A DNA stretch of 56,031 nt, from positions 1 to 56,031 of IMG/VR virus record IMGVR_UViG_3300046837_000115; one strand, 5' to 3'. This document shows positions 8,599 to 17,593 of this stretch, in pieces (the first letter of the stretch is position 1; the number at the start of each line of letters is the position of its first letter). Below the pieces are notes generated by a model. The model saw only the letters and a program-made list of their open reading frames with translations. It was not told the DNA's origin and did not search any database. Source of the DNA: a virus. The translations under genes and the position numbers were made by a program.

Positions 8599-9153
8599 AT
8601 GGCTGTCACCCACAAGTTCGTGTCGTCGGTCGCGAACATCGGCGGAGGGACGTACATCCAGCCGACCCACTGGAACGACCAGCACGCGGCGCCCATGTGG
8701 CGCGCCTACGACTTCGACCCAGGGTTGGCACCCGCGTCGTTCGGGATCCCGTCGACCGCAGGCGCGTCAGGGATGGAGTTCCCGAACAACACGCCGCTCC
8801 TCCGTGGCGCGTACGACTTCACGAACGTCACGAACATCTACGTCGCCGCCGTTGTCGCGTCGACGTTCGCGCTCGGATCGACGGCGCTCAGGTTTCAGTA
8901 CGCCCCCTCGGGGTTCCCCGGCTCCTGGTACTCGTTCGACGCCACCGGCGGGTCGGCGCCGTTCGTGAGCGTCGCGTCCGGGAACAACGCGTCGATGTAC
9001 CTTGCGGGGTCGAATGGCGCGATGTTCGGTCCGACCGCCGCCGTGTCCGCCGCCGCGAAAGCGCTCCCACAACCCCTGAACGTGAGGCTGGCAGGCTACG
9101 GCGGCAACGGGTCGGCGCCCCAGCTAGGACCGATCGACGTCTTCGTGACCTAA
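8599..9153 (+). CDS. fibre-type structural protein
   Basis: 184 residues, ATG 8599 after an AAAGGAG site at 8587-8593. The N terminus contains QPTHWNDQH, a motif I know from the attachment ends of phage fibre and tail proteins. The rest is beta-rich with Gly/Ser/Asn turns. No enzyme motif. Ends 15 bases before the large repeat protein. Most likely part of the adsorption apparatus. Confidence 0.6.
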   Translation: MAVTHKFVSSVANIGGGTYIQPTHWNDQHAAPMWRAYDFDPGLAPASFGIPSTAGASGMEFPNNTPLLRGAYDFTNVTNIYVAAVVASTFALGSTALRFQYAPSGFPGSWYSFDATGGSAPFVSVASGNNASMYLAGSNGAMFGPTAAVSAAAKALPQPLNVRLAGYGGNGSAPQLGPIDVFVT

Positions 9154-9168
9154 CCGGGAGGGGGCGCC

Positions 9169-10911
9169 GTGCCGATCGCCCCGATGCAGCAGGCGTTCGA
9201 CAGTCCCGGCTTCCAGTCCGCCGACCCAGAAGCGTTCCAAACCGGGCTACGAGCCCAGTCCACCCCCGATCTTGTCGATACGGCGTTCCAGCCGGGGGCG
9301 TTCCAGGAGGAGAACAACCCGGTAGGCACCGGCGCTATCGCGTCGCTCGAAGCGTTCGGGACCGCAGCCCGAATCGTCAGGATCCAGTCGCCGGTAGCGC
9401 TCGCCACCGCAGAGGCGTTCGGAGCCGCCGATCATGTGCTCAGGGTCGTCGGGAACGCTGGCGCCGTCGGATCGCTGGAGGCTTTCGGTGTCGCGGATGC
9501 CCTCCGAGTCGTTCGCAACGCCGGGGCTGTCGCCAGCCTTGAGACCTTCGGGACGACCCGCTCGGTGTTCCTGGTCAAACCGGTCGCCCTGGCGTCTCTG
9601 GAGGCGTGGGGGACGCCGACGATCGCCCCGGTTGTGCTCGGCGGCATCACCGCCGCCGGAGGCATAGCGTCCCTCACAGCGTTCGGGACAGCCAACGTCG
9701 TCCGGATCCTCGCCCCGGTCGCTGCCGCGACGGCGGAGACGTTCGGCGTCCCGCGCTCCGTCTTCCTCATCGAACAGCAGGGGCTTTTCCCGTTCCCGTG
9801 GCAGCCGCTCGCGTTCCAGGAAGACAGCCCGCTCGCCTACGGCGCGATCGTCAGCCAAGAAACGTTCGGGACCCCGCGGGCGGTGTTCCTTACTAAACCG
9901 GTGGGGATCGCGACCGCGGAGGCGTTCGGGACGCTCACCACGAACATGCTGTACGCCGCGGGCGCGATCCCGTCCGCTGTCGCGTTCGGAACCGCCCACG
10001 TCCTGTTCGTCGTCAAGCCGGTCGGGCTCGGAAGTTCGGAGGCGTGGGGCACCTCGACCCTACACCTCGGCGCCACGACCATCACCAGTGCCGGGGCGGT
10101 CGCTTCGCTTGAGGCGTTCGGTGTCGGCCGGGTCGTCCGTCTTATCTACCCGCTCGGCGTCGTCTCCGCGGTAGCGTTCGGAACCCCGACCCGTGTCGTC
10201 GTACCGGCCGGGATCAGTATCGCCGGAGCGATCGCGAGCCTCGAAGCATTCGGCGTCGGCCGCGTCCTGTTCGTTGTCAGCGCCCAGGGCGTCGTCTCGG
10301 GGCAGGCGTTCGGGGTGGCGCATCCCGTCCGGATGGTCAACAACTCGGGCGCGATCGCAAGCGCCGCCCTGTTCGGCACCACGCGCGCCATCAGGGTCGT
10401 CGGCGCACAAGGCGTCGCGAGCCTCACCGGGTTCGGGAACCTGACCATCAACGCGCTGTATCTGCTGGGTATCGGGACGGCCGAGAGCTTCGGGACGTCT
10501 CACGTGATGTTCGTCGTCCGCAACACCGGCGCGATCTCGTCGGCGCAGTCGTCCGGGACAAACGGGCGCGTCCAACGAGTCACCGCGCCGACCGGAACGG
10601 GATCGGCCGAGTCGTTCGGTCAGGCCTCCCACGTGCTGCGGATCGTCACGGCGGTCAACATCACGACCGGCGAACAGTTCGGCACCGCCACACTCGTCCC
10701 GCCACAGCTCGGGGGCGGCTTCCTCGGCGGGCTCCGCGTCCAAGACCGGAACGTGTACGACGTGGCCGTGATCGACGGCGAAACCTACCTGGTCACGGTG
10801 CAGGACATCCCGGTCGGCGGTCTCACTGTCGGCGACCTCGAACGCTACGGCGTCGGCGCCGCAGACAACGGGGTCGGGGATGTGCTGGTCGGCGACCTTC
10901 AAGGAGGCTGA
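9169..10911 (+). CDS. EAFGT-repeat structural protein (long copy)
   Basis: 580 residues, GTG 9169 with GGGAGGGGG just upstream. Most of the protein, from about residue 50 to 510, is made of roughly 21 copies of a ~20-residue unit: G-A-I-A-S-x-E-A-F-G-T followed by a hydrophobic R-V-V/V-L-F-V-V segment. Each unit looks like two short beta strands with a tight turn, so a solenoid or fibrous shaft is likely. An AFQE- motif precedes the array and recurs mid-protein. The last 60 residues (LRVQDRNVYDVAVIDG) are non-repetitive. A shorter paralogue follows at 11254. Function in fibre or tail is inferred from repeats and context only. Confidence 0.65.
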   Translation: MPIAPMQQAFDSPGFQSADPEAFQTGLRAQSTPDLVDTAFQPGAFQEENNPVGTGAIASLEAFGTAARIVRIQSPVALATAEAFGAADHVLRVVGNAGAVGSLEAFGVADALRVVRNAGAVASLETFGTTRSVFLVKPVALASLEAWGTPTIAPVVLGGITAAGGIASLTAFGTANVVRILAPVAAATAETFGVPRSVFLIEQQGLFPFPWQPLAFQEDSPLAYGAIVSQETFGTPRAVFLTKPVGIATAEAFGTLTTNMLYAAGAIPSAVAFGTAHVLFVVKPVGLGSSEAWGTSTLHLGATTITSAGAVASLEAFGVGRVVRLIYPLGVVSAVAFGTPTRVVVPAGISIAGAIASLEAFGVGRVLFVVSAQGVVSGQAFGVAHPVRMVNNSGAIASAALFGTTRAIRVVGAQGVASLTGFGNLTINALYLLGIGTAESFGTSHVMFVVRNTGAISSAQSSGTNGRVQRVTAPTGTGSAESFGQASHVLRIVTAVNITTGEQFGTATLVPPQLGGGFLGGLRVQDRNVYDVAVIDGETYLVTVQDIPVGGLTVGDLERYGVGAADNGVGDVLVGDLQGG

Positions 10912-10913
10912 GT

Positions 10914-11237
10914 GTGTCTACACCGCAAGGCGTCTCACGCTACGACCTCCACGACCTGGTGCGGTTCACCGGCAACTTCGTCGGCACCGACGGGATCACC
11001 CCCGCGGACCCGTCGACGGTCACGTTTCTGTTCAAGGACGCCAACGGCAGCGTCGGGTCGTATCAATACATCGGAGGGCCTGGCGGTGGCTCGATCACTC
11101 GGATCAGCGCAGGCGTGTATGCGAAAGACGTCACCGTGGTAGTGGCAGGTACGCATTTCTACCGGTGGGAAGGCACCGGCGGGCCGCAAGCGTCCGAGGA
11201 GTGGACAGTCACAGTCGCGCAGAGCTTCATCCTCTGA
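10914..11237 (+). CDS. ~100-residue partner protein of the repeat protein (copy 1)
   Basis: 107 residues, GTG 10914, three bases after the previous stop. Beta-rich: YDLHDLVRFTGNF, ADPSTVTFLFKD, GVYAKDV, FYRWEGTGG, EEWTV. It is clearly paralogous to the protein at 12889-13191, which has the same motifs in the same order (DLVR, ADPS, FL--D, YRWEGTG, EES). Each copy follows an EAFGT-repeat gene, so the two are probably functional partners. The fold looks Ig-like; this is inference. Confidence 0.6.
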   Translation: MSTPQGVSRYDLHDLVRFTGNFVGTDGITPADPSTVTFLFKDANGSVGSYQYIGGPGGGSITRISAGVYAKDVTVVVAGTHFYRWEGTGGPQASEEWTVTVAQSFIL

Positions 11238-11253
11238 TTAAGGAGGAGGAGCT

Positions 11254-12876
11254 GTGCCCAGCAACATAGGGTTCCAGCTCAACGCGTTCCAGGAAGACCC
11301 CTACGCCTCCGGCGCGGGCGCGCTCCCCAGCCTGGAAGCGTTCGGCACACCACGTATTGCGCAGCCGAGGAACCCGGTGGCGACGCTCGTCTGGGACAGC
11401 AACGGGTTCGAGGCCGGAACCGCGCTCAGCACCTATTTCTTCACGACCGGCGGGGCGCCAATCATCGACACCGCCGTCTCGAAGAACGGCCAAAACTCGT
11501 TCAAGGTCAGCGGCGATCCGTCCTGGGGGAGGAAGAGCCTCCCGGCAGGGCAGAAGGTCGCCGTCGCGAGGTTCTACATCAAGCTCGACACGCTCCCGTC
11601 GGCCGGTATCGAGCTAGCCACGCTCGGCGGCTTCCGGCTCGGCTACGACAGCACCCACCAGTCATTCGGTGTTATCGCCGGGACATCGCAGGACTTCACC
11701 GGGAACCACAGCGCCGCGATCTCGGCCGGGCGGTGGTATCTGATCGACATGCGGGCAGACCAGTCGGCATCCACGTGGGTGTTGGACTGGCAGATCGACC
11801 GTGTCGCCCAGACGCAGCTCGCGTTCGTGAACCCTGCCGCGAACGTCTCCGACATCTACCTCGGACACACAACCGGGTTCCCGGTGTCGGTCACGGCCCA
11901 CTACGACGACGCCGTCGTGTCGAACACGTGGGCGGACTACCCGATCGGCGCACCTGCCCTTCCTATCACCCCGGCCGGTATCCCGGCCCCTACCATCTCG
12001 ACGTTCCTGACACCGTGGGCGCAGGCTGACGCGTTCGGCGTCATCGGTCTCAACCGGACGGGGACGACCCCTAAGACGATCTACCCGGCCGGTATCCCGG
12101 TCGCGTCCGGGTGGGGTGACGACTGGGGGGACAACTGGGGCGGCGGCGGCCGGTTCGGCACGGCGCGGGCGGTGTTCGTCACCCGTCCGCCTGGGTTAGC
12201 GAGCGTCACGGCGTTCGGGACACCGACACGGGTGGTCATCCCTGCCGGTGTCAGCGCGACAGGGCATATCGCGTCGCTTGAAGCTTTCGGGACAGCGCAC
12301 GTTCTGATCGTTGTCAGGTCGACAGGGCTCGCGTCGAAGGAAACATTCGGGATCGCGCACCCGACCCGGATCGTTCGAAACACTGGCGCTCTCGGGTCGG
12401 CGGAAGCGTTCGGGACGCCGACCCGGGTCGTTCCCGGCCTGATCCTCTCCGCCGGGCAGATCGCCTCGCTCGAAGCGTTCGGGGCCGCGACCATCCTCGG
12501 CGGTGTCGCCCCACCTGCACCATCGCTACCGGCCCGGCTGTTCATCGGCGACGGCGGCCTGGTCGTGCTTGCATACGGCGACCAGCCACTCTCCGCCGCG
12601 AGGATGGCCGACGGGGCCGCCGCCATCGCGCAAGCGGACGCAGCAGTCGCTGCAGCTGTCGTCGACGGGCAGCTCGGGCTCCTCATCGTGACCGACAGGG
12701 TGACGTCGCTACCGCGGGTGTTCATGAGCGACGCCAGCCTCGCCTCACTGTTGACCGCGGATCTAACCGGCGCAGTCACGTTGTCAGACGCGGCTCTCGT
12801 CGTCTCCCTGTCTGAACTGGTCGGGGTGCGGTTAGCGCCGCTCGACACGTCGGCGACCCTCAACGTGGTGGCGTGA
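11254..12876 (+). CDS. EAFGT-repeat structural protein with lectin-like insert (short copy)
   Basis: 540 residues, GTG 11254 behind AAGGAGGA. It opens with AFQED and one EAFGT unit. Residues about 48-230 then form a non-repetitive jelly-roll-like domain (VWDSNGFEAGTALS, FYIKLDTLPS, GRWYLIDMRAD, AHYDDAVVS). About seven more AFGT-type units follow to residue 415, with a Trp/Gly/Asp-rich interruption (GWGDDWGDNWGGGG). The C-terminal 120 residues are Ala/Val/Leu-rich and different. It is a paralogue of 9169-10911 in which a probable sugar-binding domain has been inserted. Confidence 0.65.
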   Translation: MPSNIGFQLNAFQEDPYASGAGALPSLEAFGTPRIAQPRNPVATLVWDSNGFEAGTALSTYFFTTGGAPIIDTAVSKNGQNSFKVSGDPSWGRKSLPAGQKVAVARFYIKLDTLPSAGIELATLGGFRLGYDSTHQSFGVIAGTSQDFTGNHSAAISAGRWYLIDMRADQSASTWVLDWQIDRVAQTQLAFVNPAANVSDIYLGHTTGFPVSVTAHYDDAVVSNTWADYPIGAPALPITPAGIPAPTISTFLTPWAQADAFGVIGLNRTGTTPKTIYPAGIPVASGWGDDWGDNWGGGGRFGTARAVFVTRPPGLASVTAFGTPTRVVIPAGVSATGHIASLEAFGTAHVLIVVRSTGLASKETFGIAHPTRIVRNTGALGSAEAFGTPTRVVPGLILSAGQIASLEAFGAATILGGVAPPAPSLPARLFIGDGGLVVLAYGDQPLSAARMADGAAAIAQADAAVAAAVVDGQLGLLIVTDRVTSLPRVFMSDASLASLLTADLTGAVTLSDAALVVSLSELVGVRLAPLDTSATLNVVA

Positions 12877-12888
12877 AAGGAGGGCCTG

Positions 12889-13191
12889 TTGCCGAACGTC
12901 TACGACATCGGAGACCTCGTCCGGGTGCAGGCCACGTTCCTCGGGTCCGGCGGGCTGGCCGACCCGTCCCAGGTGTGGTTCCTGATCCGTGACGGGGCCG
13001 GGAACAACGCCACCCACCGGTACGGACTGACCCCGTCCGCGATCTTCCGGGCCACCGTCGGCGGCTACTACATCGACGTCGACGTCGCGTCGTCCGTAGG
13101 CGACTGGCGGTACCGGTGGGAAGGCACCGGCAACAACGTCCAGGTGGCGGAAGAGTCAACGTTCAACGCGCGACGCACCTTCAAGCTGTGA
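12889..13191 (+). CDS. ~100-residue partner protein of the repeat protein (copy 2)
   Basis: 100 residues, TTG start at 12889 chosen because AAAGGAGG lies just upstream and because the protein then aligns end to end with its paralogue at 10914-11237 (YDIGDLVR, ADPSQVWFLIRD, GGYYIDV, YRWEGTG, AEES). The next gene starts inside its stop (GTGA). It completes the second copy of a two-gene module. Confidence 0.6.
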   Translation: MPNVYDIGDLVRVQATFLGSGGLADPSQVWFLIRDGAGNNATHRYGLTPSAIFRATVGGYYIDVDVASSVGDWRYRWEGTGNNVQVAEESTFNARRTFKL

Positions 13192-13991
13192 GCCCTGTTG
13201 TTGATGGAGTCTTCGTCCCCCGCACCCCGCTCGTCACCGCCGAACAGCACGTCGGTTTCCTCGCTATCGACACCCACATTCTCACGCGTCGCCGCCGTCT
13301 TGAGTCTGAAGGTGCGCCGTTTGCTCGACGAATCGGATACGTCACCGCCCACCTCGGCATCACCCCCGCCGGAATCCAGGAACGACTCGCCGACCGGCTA
13401 GCGGCAGGTCTCGAAGAGACAGCACGGTTCGGGTACAGGACGGTGCAAGCTGAGGTACGCAGCCTCCGCCGGGCGCGACCTCGGGACGCCCGACATGCGG
13501 CCCGCGCCGGTCTTCTTCTCCCGGACGCGGGCCGCTACGGGCGCCTCGCCATGCAAGGACTCCCCGGCCTGTTGCTCGTGATGAAACACCGCGGCATCGT
13601 CGTCGCCGCCGCCGTCTCGCAAGCCGCCTCCGACGCCGCGAAGAAAACCGAGGACAAGACCGCCGCCTCCCTGGCGGCCATCGCCGCAGCGCAACGGCAG
13701 CTACACAACGGCGTGCTCGAACTCATCGGGGAAGCCCTAAACATGGGGCGTACAGCGGGGGCGCTCGCGATGCCGGAACCGCCGACGTTCGCGATGCGGT
13801 CCGAGCAGCTCGACGGCAACACGTGCGACTCCTGCAACGAACTGCACGGCACCATCGTCGAGGTCGACTCCGCCGACTACTACAGCTACATGCCGCCGGA
13901 GGACTGCGAAGGCGGCGGCCGCTGCCGCGGTGTCTACGTGTACGGCGACGCCGCGGCGGATGTCTCTGCGCCAGTTGAGGAGGCCGCATGA
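13188..13991 (+). CDS. minor head protein, MuF-like
   Basis: 267 residues, start GTG 13188 overlapping the previous TGA. A long helical, Ala/Arg-rich middle part precedes the C-terminal motif RSEQLDGNTCDSCNELHG (about residues 205-222), the hallmark of the phage Mu gpF/SPP1 gp7 minor head family, followed by Cys-rich CEGGGRCRG. Known members sit near the portal inside the capsid and help in assembly or DNA ejection. Here the gene is about 13 kb away from the portal gene, although normally it follows it directly. Confidence 0.8.
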   Translation: MSPVVDGVFVPRTPLVTAEQHVGFLAIDTHILTRRRRLESEGAPFARRIGYVTAHLGITPAGIQERLADRLAAGLEETARFGYRTVQAEVRSLRRARPRDARHAARAGLLLPDAGRYGRLAMQGLPGLLLVMKHRGIVVAAAVSQAASDAAKKTEDKTAASLAAIAAAQRQLHNGVLELIGEALNMGRTAGALAMPEPPTFAMRSEQLDGNTCDSCNELHGTIVEVDSADYYSYMPPEDCEGGGRCRGVYVYGDAAADVSAPVEEAA

Positions 13992-14188
13992 ACTGGAAGT
14001 TCCACATAGTCAGCGCCATCCCGCGCAGCGCCCCCAACTGGTTCATGCGGATCCCCGTCTACGCGCAAACACAGACCCACGCTGCTATTACCGGGCGGAT
14101 CGTCGCCGAGGTCACCGGCGCCCGATTGTGGGACGCCCGGGCTTTTTTCGCCACCGGACTGAAGGAGCCAGATGACAACGACGACTAA
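13988..14188 (+). CDS. small hypothetical protein
   Basis: 66 residues, ATG overlapping the previous TGA (ATGA at 13988). Mixed alpha/beta composition, acidic tail (EPDDNDD), no motif. It overlaps the next start by 17 bases and so is part of a tightly coupled head operon. Function unknown. Confidence 0.55.
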   Translation: MNWKFHIVSAIPRSAPNWFMRIPVYAQTQTHAAITGRIVAEVTGARLWDARAFFATGLKEPDDNDD

Positions 14189-14360
14189 GACGCACAAGGC
14201 GACCGCCAAGCCGGTCGACGACCCCGAATTCGTCGCCGCCTACGGCGGCGCGTACCAGGCGTCATGCGGATGCGGCTGGACGGGTGAGGTACGCAGCCGT
14301 CAAGTTCGGGCGCAGGCCGAGGCCGACGGTCACGTCGCCGCAGAGAAGGAGGACTCATGA
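14172..14360 (+). CDS. small protein with CxC motif
   Basis: 62 residues from ATG 14172. The middle segment ASCGCGWTGEVRSR resembles one half of a zinc ribbon, and the flanks are charged. It overlaps the following protease gene by 4 bases. Similar short 'CGCGW' proteins are common in phage head operons, but their role is not known to me. Confidence 0.55.
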   Translation: MTTTTKTHKATAKPVDDPEFVAAYGGAYQASCGCGWTGEVRSRQVRAQAEADGHVAAEKEDS

Positions 14361-15805
14361 ACGATGCCCCACGTCTCGCGGAGTTCGTCGCGCTCGGCGC
14401 CGAAACGATTGACGCTCAGGGCCGCCAGTGGATCGAGGTGATGCCAACCGCGGACAAGATGCGGAACGGACCGTGGTTCTTCACCGTCGAAGCAGGCGAC
14501 CTCGAAACGTACGCGCAGTCGATCCGCGACAACCCCGACAAGATCCCCGTCGACTACGAGCACGCCGCCCAGACAGGCAGGGCGGCCGGGTGGTTCACCG
14601 GTCAGGCCGAAGTCCGCGACGACCGGTTGTGGGCGGAGGTGCAGTGGACACCGAAAGCCAGGCAGGAGATCACCGACGGTGAGTACCGGTTCATCAGCCC
14701 TGAGTTCACGTTCAACCAGAAGGACGGGAAGACCGGCCTGATGACGAGGGCGAAGGACATCATCGCGGCCGCCCTGACGAACAAACCGGCGTTCAAAGAA
14801 CTCGCGCCCGTCGCCGAGCTGCTGGAGTCGGACGAGGTCGACGCGATCTCAGACCTGTACGGAAGCGAGGTCGCCGACATGGTGCTCGCAGCGATGGGTG
14901 GCGACCTCGAGAAGGTGCGGGCCGCTGTGTGGTCGACCGCTTTCGTGAACGACCTGCCTGACTCGTCGTTCTTGCACGTCGAAGGTGGCGGCACGAAGGA
15001 CAGCAGCGGGAAGACGACGCCCAGATCGCTGCGGCATTTCCCGGTCAAGGACGCGTCGGGCAAGGTCGACATGCCGCACGTCCGCAACGCGCTCTCCCGG
15101 ATCCCGCAGTCGAGCCTGCCTGCCAACGTAAAGGCTCAATGCACGAGCGCGGCCCAGAAGATGATGTCAAACGCCGGGGGAAACCCCAGCGCCCAACTGG
15201 AAAGCGAGGCACCGATGAATGTCGAAGAGACCCTGAAGGCGCTGGGTATCGACGAGAGCGCCAGCGTCCCCGAGAAGGTGGCGGCTGTCATGAAGCAGAT
15301 GCAGGACGAGCTGCTAGTGAAGTCGGCCAGGATCGCCGAGCTTGAGGCTGCCGAGGGTGAGTCTGTGAAGCTGAACGACAGGATCGCCGAGCTTGAGGTT
15401 CGTGATTGGCAGCGCGAAGTCGACGTGCTGCTTTCGAAGGCCATCGACAACGGGCAAATCTATCCGCGTGAGAAGGACACATACGCGGAGATGTTCAGCA
15501 CTAGCGGGGAGCGCGTGGTTGAGCTGAAAAAAATCTTGGCGTCGCGTGCCCCGGGAACCGCTGTTTCTCGCAAGGAGCGGGGATCTGGCGGCGGGTCGCC
15601 GCTGTCGTTCGACGATCCTGACATGGTCGCGATCGCGTCCGAGCTTGGCATCAAGGACGACGGAGACCCGCTCGATGCCGACTCTGCCTTCCTGCACATG
15701 CGTGCGATGGCGAGCCTGAAGGAGCAGGGCAAGGGCAGCAACTACACCGCCGAGGAGTACTCGGCAGCTCTCGACGATGCGCAGCGTGTCGGTGTCGCTT
15801 ACTAA
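14357..15805 (+). CDS. prohead protease/scaffold, Mu gpI-like
   Basis: 482 residues. Residues 1-150 match the Mu I-type prohead protease pattern: IPVDYEH (D66-H69), AAGWF, WTP-A, ITDGEYRFISPEF with S114. Here H69 and S114 are candidate catalytic residues. Residues about 203-270 form a second domain I recognise from phage proteins (RSLRHFPVKD ... HVRNALSRIPQS). Residues about 285-375 are predicted coiled coil, as expected for a scaffold, and the C terminus is acidic/helical. The protein would template procapsid assembly and then be cleaved. It precedes the decoration and capsid genes, as in Mu-like head operons. Confidence 0.8.
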   Translation: MNDAPRLAEFVALGAETIDAQGRQWIEVMPTADKMRNGPWFFTVEAGDLETYAQSIRDNPDKIPVDYEHAAQTGRAAGWFTGQAEVRDDRLWAEVQWTPKARQEITDGEYRFISPEFTFNQKDGKTGLMTRAKDIIAAALTNKPAFKELAPVAELLESDEVDAISDLYGSEVADMVLAAMGGDLEKVRAAVWSTAFVNDLPDSSFLHVEGGGTKDSSGKTTPRSLRHFPVKDASGKVDMPHVRNALSRIPQSSLPANVKAQCTSAAQKMMSNAGGNPSAQLESEAPMNVEETLKALGIDESASVPEKVAAVMKQMQDELLVKSARIAELEAAEGESVKLNDRIAELEVRDWQREVDVLLSKAIDNGQIYPREKDTYAEMFSTSGERVVELKKILASRAPGTAVSRKERGSGGGSPLSFDDPDMVAIASELGIKDDGDPLDADSAFLHMRAMASLKEQGKGSNYTAEEYSAALDDAQRVGVAY

Positions 15806-15835
15806 CCCGCTGCCCTAACCAGAAGGAGATCAGTC

Positions 15836-16243
15836 ATGGCTTTTGAAGGCCAGAAGCACTCCAAGACCTACCTTGCAGGGACGACGATCCCGGCGATGTG
15901 CCCGGTCGCCTACATCGGGAACATCACCGCCGGATCCGCGCAGGTTGCTGAGAAGGTGTGGCCTGTCGGATCGTCCAGCTTCCCGGTGCTCGGCGTCGCC
16001 CGCGCATCGGCCGCCGCCGGACAGCCCGTCGAGGTTGACCTGCCTCACTCGTACGTGAAATGCGTCGCCGTCGCCTCGATAGGCGCTGGGGCACTGGTCG
16101 CGGTCGGCTCCCTCAACGGCGCCCTCGGCCTGATCGCTATCGGGGGCGCGTCCGCGATCAAGTACACGGTCGGCACCGTCGAGCAGCCCGCCGCCGCCGC
16201 CGACGTCTTCACGGTGCTGCTGAACCCGCAGAACATCATCTAA
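15836..16243 (+). CDS. capsid decoration/stabilisation protein
   Basis: 135 residues, ATG 15836 after AGAAGGAGAT. Small, Ala/Val/Gly-rich and beta-rich (VAYIGNITAGSAQ, VLGVARASAAAGQPVEVDLP, YTVGTVEQPAAAADVFTVLL). Composition and motif order fit the DUF2190-type small decoration proteins that sit between protease and major capsid genes. No catalytic residues are expected. Good contextual support. Confidence 0.7.
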   Translation: MAFEGQKHSKTYLAGTTIPAMCPVAYIGNITAGSAQVAEKVWPVGSSSFPVLGVARASAAAGQPVEVDLPHSYVKCVAVASIGAGALVAVGSLNGALGLIAIGGASAIKYTVGTVEQPAAAADVFTVLLNPQNII

Positions 16244-16272
16244 CGCCCGCCCGCTAAAGGAAGGATAGAGAG

Positions 16273-17280
16273 ATGCCTAACCCGACCACGGTGGGCGTTG
16301 TCCATGTCAGCGCACCACTCACGAACCTCGCCCGGCTGTACCGTCCGCTGGACGAAGGCTTTATCGCCGACGAGATCGTCCCACGGCTCCCTGTCGTCCA
16401 CGAGACCGACCTGTACTACACATGGTCGCAGGGAGAGTTCTACGGGACGGAGGTCACCGACCTGACCGCCGACCGCACCGAGCCACGCGAGGTCGACTTC
16501 AACGCAACCACGGCAAGCTACTCGGCCGTCAGGCGCGAGCTTGCGTGGACGATCTCGCAGCGGGAGCGTCAGAACGCCGACAACCAGCTGCGGCTGCAGG
16601 AAGTCAAGCAACTCGGAGTCCTCGGCCGCCTTCAGATGCTCAGGGAGATGCGGTGCGCCGCGATCCTGAACGCGTCCGGTGTCTCGACCGTGATCAACGG
16701 CGAGACGTTCACGGGCGGCTTGAACTCCGGTGCTACGGCGTCGAAGACGGCGTTCTGGGATGGTGCGTCGACGACGTTCCAGCAGATCACCGGCGACATC
16801 ATCAAGGGGATCACCGGGATGCGGCAGGCGATCGGCTTGCGTCCGAACATGATCGTCGTCCCCGCAGCCGTCGCTGAGGGACTGAACAAGTCGCTGTACT
16901 ACAGCGGCACCGCTGGCCCGTTGGTGCAGTACTCCGGACGGCCGGAAGAACTCCCGGCCTACAGCCAGTATCCGCTGCTCCCGTCCCAGATCGCCGGGAT
17001 GCGTGTGCTGGTTCCGGGGAACATCAAGAACACCGCGAACGAGGGCCAGACCGCCTCCTATTCGGACATTTGGGGCGAGACCGTCCTGCTGGCGTACGTG
17101 ACTCCGGGTCCGGCGATGGAGACCCCATCGCTCGCCTACACGTTCACGGCCGAGTCACGCCAGACCCGGACGGCACGCGACGACATCCGCCGCCTAGACT
17201 GGTACGCCGTCGGCGAGACCTCTGTCGAGAGCGTGGTCGCCCCGGCGGCCGGTTGGACGATCACCGACACCCTCACCTAG
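16273..17280 (+). CDS. major capsid protein
   Basis: 335 residues, ATG 16273 behind AAAGGAAGG. It lies directly after protease and decoration genes and has the size and composition of HK97-fold capsids of the Mu/lambda gpE type: helical N-terminal arm, VVHETDLYYTW, a long helix (RQNADNQLRLQEVKQLGVLGR), PNMIVVPAAVAEGL, and the C-terminal motif DDIRRLDWYAVGE. Alternative roles are unlikely given order and length. Confidence 0.85.
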   Translation: MPNPTTVGVVHVSAPLTNLARLYRPLDEGFIADEIVPRLPVVHETDLYYTWSQGEFYGTEVTDLTADRTEPREVDFNATTASYSAVRRELAWTISQRERQNADNQLRLQEVKQLGVLGRLQMLREMRCAAILNASGVSTVINGETFTGGLNSGATASKTAFWDGASTTFQQITGDIIKGITGMRQAIGLRPNMIVVPAAVAEGLNKSLYYSGTAGPLVQYSGRPEELPAYSQYPLLPSQIAGMRVLVPGNIKNTANEGQTASYSDIWGETVLLAYVTPGPAMETPSLAYTFTAESRQTRTARDDIRRLDWYAVGETSVESVVAPAAGWTITDTLT

Positions 17281-17292
17281 AGGGGAGCCTTC

Positions 17293-17580
17293 ATGCCGAA
17301 CCCTGTCGGGTTTGAGTTCCAGTCGTTGGCGTCCGGTGTCGTGGGATTGTTGGCGTCGGTGCCGACCACCGCGGATTCGTTCCGGGTCCGTGTCGAGTTG
17401 GCGTCGTGCCGGTGGCTGTCGTCTGCGACACCGAACGCCTCCGTAGGGCTGTTGATCACACCCGGGGACGCGCCGATGCATTTCGCGTTGGCGTCCCCGG
17501 CGCAGTTCAAGTTGTTCCCCTTGGTGGCTGCGCAGTTCACCGTGCAGTACTTCGCGGGCAGCGACCAGTACAAGCTCTAA
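17293..17580 (+). CDS. small capsid-adjacent protein
   Basis: 95 residues, ATG 17293 with AGGGGAG upstream. Beta-rich, hydrophobic, no motifs. It follows the capsid gene by 12 bases. Could be a second decoration protein or head-completion factor; the assignment rests only on position. Confidence 0.55.
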   Translation: MPNPVGFEFQSLASGVVGLLASVPTTADSFRVRVELASCRWLSSATPNASVGLLITPGDAPMHFALASPAQFKLFPLVAAQFTVQYFAGSDQYKL

Positions 17581-17593
17581 GGGAGGCCCAGAT

